Shown: positions 44,301-51,657 of the stretch, in pieces
Layout: the number at the start of each line of letters is the position of its first letter
Numbering within the stretch: position 1 is the first letter of the stretch
Assembly: GCF_025151995.1 (NCBI RefSeq)
Contig: NZ_CP102290.1
Coordinates: 2,480,001 to 2,544,000 of the forward strand
Reading direction: 5' to 3'
DNA from: Ruminococcus gauvreauii
GTDB lineage: Bacteria; Bacillota; Clostridia; Lachnospirales; Lachnospiraceae
Length of the DNA stretch: 64,000 bases
Position numbers and translations under genes: made by a program
The notes under the pieces: model-generated
The model's database searches: none
What the model saw: the letters and a program-made list of their open reading frames with translations, nothing else
What the model was told of the DNA's origin: nothing

Positions 44301-46109
44301 GTTGCAGCACAGCAGGCACTCTCTGTACTGCGCAACAACAGGCAGCAGGCACAGAAGACGATCGATAAGATTGAAGCGATTGGAAATGTAACACTGGACA
44401 GCCTGGATGCGATTTTGAAAGCGGAAAAGTCGTACGATAAACTGACAGATGCTCAGAAGTCCCTCATTAGTGAGGAACTGCTGAAAGTGCTTGCCGATGC
44501 AAGGACAGAGTATGACAGGCTGGAGGGTCTGGTGCTGAAAGGCATTGAACTGAGTGAGTCAGAGATTACACTTGCCATCGGCAGTACAGAAGAGATTACG
44601 GTGGGCTATGAACCTGAGAATACGCTTACGAGTAAGGAGATTTTGTGGAGCAGCAGTGATACGGAAGTGATCACCGTCGAGGATGGAGTGATCACAGCAG
44701 TTGGTGCCGGCGATGCCGCAGTGATAGCGAGAGCAAAAGCGAATAAAAGGATTATGGCTACCTGTGCGGTACATGTCAAGGTACCGCTGACAGGGATCAC
44801 CGTCAACAGGAAGAGCATGGCACTGACAAGAGGAGAAGTGGCGCTGCTTCAGGTTGGATTTCTTCCGGAAGATACGACGGATGATAAGACAGTGACATGG
44901 ACAAGCGGCGATCCGAAGGTGGCACAGGTCTCAGCTGCCGGTAAAGTGACAGGGATCGCAAACGGGAAGACGACGATCACAGCAAGCGTCGGAAAGTTTA
45001 AAGTGTCCTGCAGCGTCCAGGTATACAATTATAAGATTTCCTATCAGCTGAACGGCGGAACAAATAACAGCAGCAATCCCGTCAGGTACAGCGGACCGTG
45101 GAATGTGACCTTAAAAAATGCGACGAGAGCCGGCTATACCTTCGGCGGCTGGTATACAGACAAGAACTTTAAAAACAGGATTACCATGATAGAAAAGGGA
45201 AGCAATAAAGACTATACCCTTTATGCAAAATGGATCAAAGTGACGGCCCCGGGGAAAATGGAGATCTCCAGTCTGACTAATACGGCGGCGGGCAGCATGA
45301 AGGTCACCGTGAAAGGCAAACCCTCAGGGGCAGCCGGCTATCATGTCCTTTATGCCGATAACAGCGGAATGAAGAATGCGAAGAATATTTACACAACCAT
45401 GTGGGGAGGAAAGACAATCACATCGCTGACACCGGGGAAAACGTATTATGTGAAAGTGCGTGCCTACAAGAAGGATTCCGCCGGAAAGACGATATTTGGC
45501 GCCTATACCGCAGTCAGAAGTGTTGCGCTTGTGATACCTGAAAAGACGGTGCTTTCCAAAGTTCAGTCCTGGGGTTCCCAGACATTGAAAATCAGCTGGG
45601 AAAAGGTAAGCGGAGCGAGCGGGTATCAGATCTATCAGAGAAGTTCCAAAACAGGGCCCTGGAAACAGGTCACACAGATTGCAAACGGGAACACTACATC
45701 CTATCTGCATGGCAACCTGATCTCCGGCAGGACATATGATTATGTGGTACGTGCATACCGTACTGTGAAGAATAAAAAATATATTGGAGCGAACAGCAAT
45801 ACCGTAAGCGGGAAACCCGTACCGGCACAGGTGAAGAATGTGACGGCAAGACAGGCATCGTCCAACAGCATAAAAGTCGGCTGGGGTAAGGTAAACGGAG
45901 CAAGCGGCTATCAGATCTACCGCAGAAATCCGGCGACAGGAAAGTACCAGCTCGTGGTACAGCTGAACCAGGCGGGCGCGACATCCTATACCGAAAAAGG
46001 CCTGAAAAAAGGAGTTACCTATACGTATGTGGTGCGTGCATACCGCACGGTGAACGGCAGTAAAGTACTGGGTGCCAACTCAGCGGAAACAAAAGGAAGT
46101 ATCAAATAA
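41373..46109 (+). CDS. 1578-aa secreted protein with transcobalamin alpha-like barrel, helical repeats and Fn3
   Basis: The N-terminal export signal spans ~1-42 and contains MSAC, so a lipoprotein is possible. The alpha6/alpha6-barrel domain (~60-425) has WCRVILALSALG, ADADITGMALQAMAPYY and ESTTQVIVALTELGIDP. Two Listeria-Bacteroides-like repeats (~440-600) follow. Seven ~55-residue helical repeats (~603-1052) have the pattern IGEVTLE...A...YxxLT..Q..LV. Then come two Big_2 domains, another Listeria-Bacteroides repeat and three Fn3 modules. GGGAGGAG precedes the ATG. The TAA overlaps the ATG of the next gene, so translation is coupled. First gene after riboswitch 3; probably extends through the cell wall to present its barrel (inference). 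Confidence 0.82.
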   Translation: MDRKKQNNLRRRGSVRHCIHRLTAVMLVLILSMSACLMEAGAVSWNASADADDNFQQLRFWEDEKPGLRFYINAAARYELETVEKPAYGTNAGEWTVMSLLRGMYTGMDYLNFIPDDYFQNYYQRMTETVQSKNGELHAYKITEWCRVILALSALGKSPADVGGYDFLDKLSKSYNDTYWQGLNGPIFSLIALNTGGYQLYETPSDYQEGDINTEGRMLDYIVRHEILNSDKTIGGWALNDANAAENGADADITGMALQAMAPYYLDELKYKESGAATPYSEFIKAVERGIYTLHQMQLANGGFKGWGSDINTESTTQVIVALTELGIDPLSESVVLSNIGKECGFVTKGAVWDGTRCNNMIDAILMHWEKNSGSSEAVGGFKHVTAGDDGGGGSGDLVNPMATDQALYALISYDRFLNGENKLYDMTDMTDGSYTQMTAKTYNITYDGNGSAATGTEPYAPYEEVLLPVVQSTGDEAFVAWNTKADGTGTTYRPGETLSMPEQDVTLYAMFGQIDFSLELELNGGVLSEGVTVPDMFTPMDAEIVLPTADEITKEGCIFNGWYLSASAADKLSGTTVTSVPKGTYGDQKYYAGWRVSFDKINPFGVLISSLGKEIRISDRSVIRQARAIYDSMSVTEQKNLTCRAYYEKLVSAEEALKQLEASMDQAEVVISLITDIGMPVTLDREPYIREARESYDALQEEDKAYVTNYADLIAAEESLVILQENQEAADAAAALIRGIGEVTLESETVIAEARAAFELLTGEQQQLIKESTIALLESAELTLEQLREQAERIQNVRDLIALIPETLSIEDDSFQIVSDAQAAYIALSGEERQEITAEEADVIRHAQEVLNELAQQNAQWEDIEVSKELVTKISNYGGTAELEDEEDIQAIRAEYDGFTNVQKALVENYYSLVALEEILASLHLDVEVAAEIEAMIAAIGEVTLEKEEEIVAVGAAYRSLTANQKQLVGNFSDLVAAQQALSVLRNNRQQAQKTIDKIEAIGNVTLDSLDAILKAEKSYDKLTDAQKSLISEELLKVLADARTEYDRLEGLVLKGIELSESEITLAIGSTEEITVGYEPENTLTSKEILWSSSDTEVITVEDGVITAVGAGDAAVIARAKANKRIMATCAVHVKVPLTGITVNRKSMALTRGEVALLQVGFLPEDTTDDKTVTWTSGDPKVAQVSAAGKVTGIANGKTTITASVGKFKVSCSVQVYNYKISYQLNGGTNNSSNPVRYSGPWNVTLKNATRAGYTFGGWYTDKNFKNRITMIEKGSNKDYTLYAKWIKVTAPGKMEISSLTNTAAGSMKVTVKGKPSGAAGYHVLYADNSGMKNAKNIYTTMWGGKTITSLTPGKTYYVKVRAYKKDSAGKTIFGAYTAVRSVALVIPEKTVLSKVQSWGSQTLKISWEKVSGASGYQIYQRSSKTGPWKQVTQIANGNTTSYLHGNLISGRTYDYVVRAYRTVKNKKYIGANSNTVSGKPVPAQVKNVTARQASSNSIKVGWGKVNGASGYQIYRRNPATGKYQLVVQLNQAGATSYTEKGLKKGVTYTYVVRAYRTVNGSKVLGANSAETKGSIK

Positions 46110-48259
46110 TGGGCCAGATATTACAGAAAATCAATTTATGGGTAAGGAGACACAGAGAAATCACAGCGGCAGCCGTCGGGCTGCTTGTTGTGGTTCTGTT
46201 CTCTGTGTCCGTATGCGGAACCCTGAGTACACAGGCATCAGCCGCCATGGAAAATCCGATTCAGGGAATCTCAGACCAGAGCTCATTTGTTCAGCTCAGC
46301 GGGACTACGGAAGTGGTGGCTGAGGCCCCGAAAGGCATGGCGCTGACGGCTGAGAACGATATGGATGCCAGTGACCAGCCGACAGCGGAGGATCAGCAGG
46401 CGAACGAGTCAAAGGCCAATACCGGCAATCATGCATCCTCCGCAAACAGTCTGAGCTCCGGGAGCGGGCAGGAAAGCGGCGGCAGCCAGGCGTCCGATGG
46501 GGATGGCGGCAATTCTTCCGATAAAGACAAGGATGATAAGAATCTGGGAGACGAGGGGATCAAAAAGGGTGAATATTTTACGACATCCATCCAGAATAAC
46601 GAGGTGGTGTATGAGAGTCATTACACCTACACGATTATGCACAAGCATGAAGAACTCAAGGTGCTCCAGGTTCAAAATAAAGTGAATGAAGGAAAGTTCA
46701 CAAATTATACGGGTGAGATTGTACTGGCGGAAGGAGAAAATCAGATCACAGTCAAAGCCACTTATCGCGGGACAGACGGAAAGACGTTTTCCGCTGTCAA
46801 ATCCTATACGATCTATTATGAAAAGAACAAAGAGAACGTTGAGAAAGCCAGGATAGAGACGAGTCTTGCAAACAGTCAGGAGACCCCGGAAAATGAGTTT
46901 TCCTTCTCGGCAGTCGCCACCCTGGGCGGCAAACAGACGGAACTGACGATTAACGTGGAACGCGCAGACGGGACGACAGAAAGCTCTGTTTCCATGGAAG
47001 ACAATCATACGGTGAGAGAACTTTCAGAAGGGAGCAACAAGGTGACGCTCTCAGCTGGAAAAGGGAGCGCTAAGACAACGAAATCGTATGTTATCATTTA
47101 TGAGCCCGAGTCGGAGGCGGGAAATGTCAGGATTGATTCGGACTTAAAAGACCAAAACAATACTATGGTTAACAGGAGAAAATTTTCTTTCTATGCGACC
47201 GGATTTATTGATTCAACCCAGATACCGGTTCAGGTGTTATGGAACGGTCAGGAACTGGAGGATCCGGGAGGAGGGTCTTATGATATCAGTCTGGAAATGG
47301 GAAACAATGAATTCCTCCTGCAGGCATTGAACGGCAATGGAGAGATCATTAAAGAAGAGGGACCTTATGTAATCGCATATGCGCCAAAAGAACCGAGTGA
47401 TGACAACGGTGACGGACCGGTATCAGATGAAGGCGGTCCTACAATATTCAGTTCTCTGGCGGAGACAGGCGAGGTCTCGAACAGTACCCTCAATTTCTGG
47501 GTAAACGCAACGGACCATAACGGCGATTATATACCGGAATCCAACTATGATGTGACCAGAAACGGTGTTCCTGCCGTCTGGGAATTCAGTAATAACAATC
47601 AAATCAGTTATTCAGCACAGCTTGACTCCGGGATCAATACCTTTACGGTCCAGGCATGGGATGAGGACGGGTTCCGATCGGTTCAGACATATCAGGTGAT
47701 ATACAACCCGCCGGAAGAGACCCTTGGCACTGTGACCGTTTCCATTGAGGCGACTACGATCGGAATGGGTTATCTGGCAGAGAATTATGAGATTGAGATT
47801 AAAAAGGATACACCGTTCTCTTATCTTCTGGTCGAGAATTTTGATGAGATGACTGGAAACCGGGGATTTGTCCCGGTCTATACAGGCACACTGGACAGCA
47901 GCTTTTATCTGGAATCGGTATACAATCCTCAGCCATTTGTATATCCGGCTATTCCGGCAGATCTGGAAGAACATCTGCTCACACTGAATGAGCCGAATCC
48001 GGATGAGGTGGTCTACGATCCGACCAAATACCGTGAGAATCAGCTTGGGGAATTTGACTTCTGCAAGGGCAGCGGGTGGATGTACTGGGTGAGCACGCTG
48101 GGATACCCCAACGTTGGAATGGACCGCTACTTTCCGCAGGACGGAGATGTCGTACGCATACGCTATACGACTTACTATGGTTCTGACATAGGGGGAAGCG
48201 GTGCCATGGGAAATGGGACAAACGAAGGAGAAGGTGATGGAGATTGGGGCGAATGGTGA
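46109..48259 (+). CDS. Membrane-anchored DUF4430 (transcobalamin beta-like) protein
   Basis: A 716-aa protein. An N-terminal TM/signal segment (~18-40) is followed by a Ser/Gly/Asp-rich linker (~70-150) that could cross the wall. Three or four beta-sandwich repeats each end in a SYxIxYE-type strand (~150-540). A C-terminal DUF4430 domain (~545-700) contains SSFYLESVYNPQ, LGEFDFCKGSGWMYWVSTLG and PQDGDVVRIRYTTYYGSDIGG. Its start overlaps the upstream stop and its stop overlaps the downstream start. It lies between two alpha-barrel genes. Corrinoid binding together with an alpha-barrel partner is inferred. Confidence 0.82.
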   Translation: MGQILQKINLWVRRHREITAAAVGLLVVVLFSVSVCGTLSTQASAAMENPIQGISDQSSFVQLSGTTEVVAEAPKGMALTAENDMDASDQPTAEDQQANESKANTGNHASSANSLSSGSGQESGGSQASDGDGGNSSDKDKDDKNLGDEGIKKGEYFTTSIQNNEVVYESHYTYTIMHKHEELKVLQVQNKVNEGKFTNYTGEIVLAEGENQITVKATYRGTDGKTFSAVKSYTIYYEKNKENVEKARIETSLANSQETPENEFSFSAVATLGGKQTELTINVERADGTTESSVSMEDNHTVRELSEGSNKVTLSAGKGSAKTTKSYVIIYEPESEAGNVRIDSDLKDQNNTMVNRRKFSFYATGFIDSTQIPVQVLWNGQELEDPGGGSYDISLEMGNNEFLLQALNGNGEIIKEEGPYVIAYAPKEPSDDNGDGPVSDEGGPTIFSSLAETGEVSNSTLNFWVNATDHNGDYIPESNYDVTRNGVPAVWEFSNNNQISYSAQLDSGINTFTVQAWDEDGFRSVQTYQVIYNPPEETLGTVTVSIEATTIGMGYLAENYEIEIKKDTPFSYLLVENFDEMTGNRGFVPVYTGTLDSSFYLESVYNPQPFVYPAIPADLEEHLLTLNEPNPDEVVYDPTKYRENQLGEFDFCKGSGWMYWVSTLGYPNVGMDRYFPQDGDVVRIRYTTYYGSDIGGSGAMGNGTNEGEGDGDWGEW

Positions 48260-50214
48260 CGAAAACGGGGCGGATCTGCAGCCTGTTAATGGCATTGTGT
48301 CTGACACTCTGCCTGCTGCCCGCTGATTTTGCATATGCGGAGGGACACACGGACTACACGCCGCAGGAACTGCTGGAGACCATGGAGGATATAATTGTCT
48401 GGGAAAAGCGTCAGGTGGGGGCTGCGGCTGCTGGTGATCTGTTTAACAATGCTTTCCTGCAGATTGCCGGGACGACAAACACGGACTGGACGGCACTCGC
48501 GATGGGAAGAAGCGGATACCCGGATGATTACAACGCGTATCTGGCAGTCATGGCGGACCGGGTGACTGGAAGCTATGCAGATAAAAAGAGACTGGTCAGG
48601 GATAAGGCAACGGACTGGCATAGAAAAACACTGGCGGTCTTAAGTCTGGGCGGCGATCCGACGGCATTTGGAAAAGACGATAGCGGCAATGCGGTCAATC
48701 TGATCGCGGACGGGGTTTATAACTGGAGCAGGACGGAATCACTGGGGGAGCAGGGGACAAACGGATGGGTTTACGGCCTGATCACGCTTGACAGTCTGCG
48801 CTATCAGGTGCCGAAAGGGGCATCTGAGACCAGACAGAATATCATCTGTGAAATTCTGAAGCTTCAGCTTGATGACGGCGGTTTTGCGCTGGATACCTCA
48901 TCATCCCAAAATGCGTCCGATGTGGATCTGACCGCCATGGCTGTCCAGGCGCTGGCGCCCTATTACAACAGCGAAGAAACGTATGAGATCACACGGTATA
49001 AAAAACAGGAGACAAAGACAGTACGTCAGGCGGTGGATGCCGCGCTGACGTGTTTGTCTGAAAGCCAGCGGGATGACGGCGGCTTTGTCAGCTGGAATAT
49101 GAACAACAGTGAGAGCTGCTGCCAGGTGATCGTGGCGCTGTGCTCACTGGGCATCGACCCGTGCGGTGACAGCCGTTTTATCAAAGACGAGAATACGGTG
49201 CTGGATGCCCTGATGGACTATCGAAATGATGACGGGGGATTTCTTCATTCCCATGAATATGATGAAGAAAACCCGGATGCGGATCCCGACAAATCAAACG
49301 GTATGGCGACTCAGCAGGCATTCTATGCACTGACCGCGCTCTGCCGGTATTACGGTGATATGCGCACGCTGTATGACTTTCGCCCCGAGATGGACGAAGA
49401 GGTGAAAGCCCGGGTGGAAGCGGCACGCCAGGCGATTGACAATCTGAACGCTGATTCGCCGTCTGAGGATCTGACGGCCGCATTTTCCGCTTATCGGGAG
49501 GTCCCGGTGGAAGAACGCAGCTACATATTCAATTATGTTAAGCTGGCAGATCTTATGGAAGATGCCGGCATGGAGAATGATTCGGAATTTCTGGCAGCAT
49601 CGATGGAGCAGAATACCGGCGGAAATGGTGCGGTGACATCACTGTTCGGACAGGATGTGTCCATGTCCGCGAATATCACATTTACGGATGAGGATGCACA
49701 AAAAGCAGGGAATCTTCCCGATAATGGCTCGACGGAGTATTATCTGGATGTTGTCAAACTGCTTGACAAGCTGGATAAATCAGAAAATGCCGGTCAGTAT
49801 GAAGACACGCGGAAGCTGCTGGAACGAAAAAAGGATGCCATCGCTGTTACACAGCAGGAGATCAATGACATCAACGATACCGTGACGGATACCTTATATC
49901 CGGTTGACCAGATCTCACTGCGGGATAAAAAAGCAGTCGAGGATATTAAGCACAGGATTGCGGCGCTCAGTGACTATGACAGGCAGCAGATTGCGCAGTA
50001 TGAAGACATTGAACAGGCATCTGTACGGATCAGGAATCAGGTGACGGCGATCTGTATCGCGGCTGCTGCATCCGTTTTAATACTCGTCCTGCTGATCATC
50101 GTGATCGTCCGGATGAGAAAGCGAAAAGCCGGAAAGCTCCGTCAGAAACAGAGATATGATAATATAGACGACGATTACGAAGAATACGATGACGACGATG
50201 ACGGGGAGGACTGA
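48253..50214 (+). CDS. Membrane-anchored transcobalamin alpha-like barrel protein
   Basis: A 653-aa protein with a signal peptide ending DFAYAEG. The alpha6/alpha6-barrel domain (~70-390) contains TNTDWTALAMGRSG, WHRKTLAVLSLGGDP, DVDLTAMAVQALAPYY, ESCCQVIVALCSLGIDP and GMATQQAFYALTALCRYY. A helical stalk (~400-590) leads to one TM helix (~598-621) and a short, very acidic cytoplasmic tail. This is the leanest alpha-domain protein of the three. ATG 48253 overlaps the upstream TGA; a TTG at 48244 is the alternative. The next gene, two bases later, encodes a minimal beta domain, so the two could form a split transcobalamin-like receptor (inference). Confidence 0.82.
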   Translation: MVTKTGRICSLLMALCLTLCLLPADFAYAEGHTDYTPQELLETMEDIIVWEKRQVGAAAAGDLFNNAFLQIAGTTNTDWTALAMGRSGYPDDYNAYLAVMADRVTGSYADKKRLVRDKATDWHRKTLAVLSLGGDPTAFGKDDSGNAVNLIADGVYNWSRTESLGEQGTNGWVYGLITLDSLRYQVPKGASETRQNIICEILKLQLDDGGFALDTSSSQNASDVDLTAMAVQALAPYYNSEETYEITRYKKQETKTVRQAVDAALTCLSESQRDDGGFVSWNMNNSESCCQVIVALCSLGIDPCGDSRFIKDENTVLDALMDYRNDDGGFLHSHEYDEENPDADPDKSNGMATQQAFYALTALCRYYGDMRTLYDFRPEMDEEVKARVEAARQAIDNLNADSPSEDLTAAFSAYREVPVEERSYIFNYVKLADLMEDAGMENDSEFLAASMEQNTGGNGAVTSLFGQDVSMSANITFTDEDAQKAGNLPDNGSTEYYLDVVKLLDKLDKSENAGQYEDTRKLLERKKDAIAVTQQEINDINDTVTDTLYPVDQISLRDKKAVEDIKHRIAALSDYDRQQIAQYEDIEQASVRIRNQVTAICIAAAASVLILVLLIIVIVRMRKRKAGKLRQKQRYDNIDDDYEEYDDDDDGED

Positions 50215-50216
50215 CC

Positions 50217-50783
50217 GTGAAGAAGGATCTGCTGGTACTTGCATTTGCTGCACTGCTGATCGTGCTGCTCATCAAAGGAACAAAGATTCAGTCCGTGGAA
50301 GATTACTATCTGACCCATGTGGATGATATCACTGAGGATTCGGAGACGGTAACCGTCACCATTCGATGTGATACGATACTTGATCATTACGATCAGCTGG
50401 ACCCCAAATTACAGGATGAAAAGTACGTTCCGGCGGACGGGATGATTCTGGAACCGACCAGATACGTGCTGCGTCCGGGTGATACCGCCTTTGATGTCCT
50501 GAATCGTGCGGTGCGTCATGAACAGATTCAGATGGAGTTTCAGGGGGCAAAGGACAATGCCTATGGCAGTGCCTATATACAGGGGATCAACTATCTGTAT
50601 GAATTTTCCTGTGGTAATTTAAGCGGTTGGATGTACCGGGTCAACGGTGAGTTTCCGTCTTATGGGATCAGCAGATATAAGCTGAAGGATAAGGACCGGC
50701 TGGAACTGGTATACACCTGCGATCTGGGACGGGATGTCGGAGGATATTTCGGAGAACAAAAGGAGGATGAAAGTGATGAGTGA
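50217..50783 (+). CDS. Minimal membrane-anchored DUF4430 (transcobalamin beta-like) protein
   Basis: A 188-aa protein starting at GTG 50217 with GGGGAGGA upstream. An N-terminal hydrophobic anchor (~4-20) is followed by almost nothing but a DUF4430 domain: TAFDVLNRAV, then QGINYLYEFSCGNLSGWMYRVNGEFPSYG and KDKDRLELVYTCDLGRDVGG. It lies directly between an alpha-barrel gene and the ECF T gene, overlapping the latter by 8 bases. That is the place expected for a component that hands corrinoid to the transporter (inference). Confidence 0.85.
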   Translation: MKKDLLVLAFAALLIVLLIKGTKIQSVEDYYLTHVDDITEDSETVTVTIRCDTILDHYDQLDPKLQDEKYVPADGMILEPTRYVLRPGDTAFDVLNRAVRHEQIQMEFQGAKDNAYGSAYIQGINYLYEFSCGNLSGWMYRVNGEFPSYGISRYKLKDKDRLELVYTCDLGRDVGGYFGEQKEDESDE

Positions 50784-51657
50784 GTTTGCAGGTTATCACC
50801 CCGCGGTGCTGTTCATCTATTATGTGCTGGTGCTTGTCTTTGCCATGTTCACCGTACATCCTGTCGTGCTGGCATTTGTGCTGCTGGGCGGGATCCTGCT
50901 TTTTGGGGCGCTGAATCCTCTGCGGGTGCTGGCAAGAAATCTGCTGTACTATTTCTTCTTTTTCCTTCTGCTTGCGGTCACCAATCCGCTGTTTGCGCAT
51001 AACGGGGAGACAATACTGTTTTTCATGAATGACAATCCGATCACCTTGGAAGCGTTCGTGTACGGCGCTGCGCTTGCCATCATGATTGTGGGCGTGATGT
51101 TCTGGTGCAAGAACTATAATCTGATCATGACATCAGATAAATTCATCTATCTGTTCGGAAAGGCGATTCCGCGGCTGTCCCTGGTGTTGTCCCTGGCTCT
51201 CCGATTTATTCCGCTGTTTAAAGAACAGATCCATAAGATCAACCAGACACAGAAGGTGATGGGACTCTACTCCACGGACAGCCGGATGGACCGCCTGATG
51301 AGCGGAATGCGGGTGTTTAACAGCATCCTTTCATGGGCGATTGAAAATTCCCTGGAGACAGCGGATGCGATGAAGGCGCGCGGCTACGGCCTTCCGGGGC
51401 GGACAAACTTTTCACTGTTCAAATTCCGGAAACGGGACGGCGTCCTGCTGGGGGCAATCGCTGTCCTGACCGCCGCCATCTGGGCGGGGTACTTTCTGCT
51501 GCCTCTTAATTTTACATTTTATCCGGTCGTGGACCAGATTCAGAATACACGCCAGGCAGCGGGAGTATATGCGGTCGTGCTGATCTACATGATTCTGCCC
51601 GCCCTGCTTGAGATAAAGGAGAAACTTCGATGGAATTACTTAAAGTCGAGAATCTGA
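50776..51657 (+). CDS. ecfT: ECF transporter T component
   Basis: A 293-aa integral membrane protein with several TM helices. The coupling motif ADAMKARGYGLPGR of EcfT proteins near residues 200-215 contacts the ATPases. It joins a substrate-specific S component to the ATPase pair. ATG 50776 is chosen because AGGAGG (50760-50765) sits ten bases before it; ATG 50767 is too close. Overlaps both neighbours. Confidence 0.9.
   Translation: MSEFAGYHPAVLFIYYVLVLVFAMFTVHPVVLAFVLLGGILLFGALNPLRVLARNLLYYFFFFLLLAVTNPLFAHNGETILFFMNDNPITLEAFVYGAALAIMIVGVMFWCKNYNLIMTSDKFIYLFGKAIPRLSLVLSLALRFIPLFKEQIHKINQTQKVMGLYSTDSRMDRLMSGMRVFNSILSWAIENSLETADAMKARGYGLPGRTNFSLFKFRKRDGVLLGAIAVLTAAIWAGYFLLPLNFTFYPVVDQIQNTRQAAGVYAVVLIYMILPALLEIKEKLRWNYLKSRI

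Noticed and set aside
26240..46100. Internal repeats of the giant genes as possible CRISPR or satellite arrays
   Set aside because: The repeats are in-frame protein modules (helical, Big_2, Fn3) with diverged DNA, not identical short repeats with unique spacers.
20297..46109. LPxTG sorting signals or SLH domains in the giant secreted proteins
   Set aside because: Looked for at all C termini; each ends in an Fn3 strand (GSIN, GSIK, VKIK, VKAK) with no hydrophobic tail.
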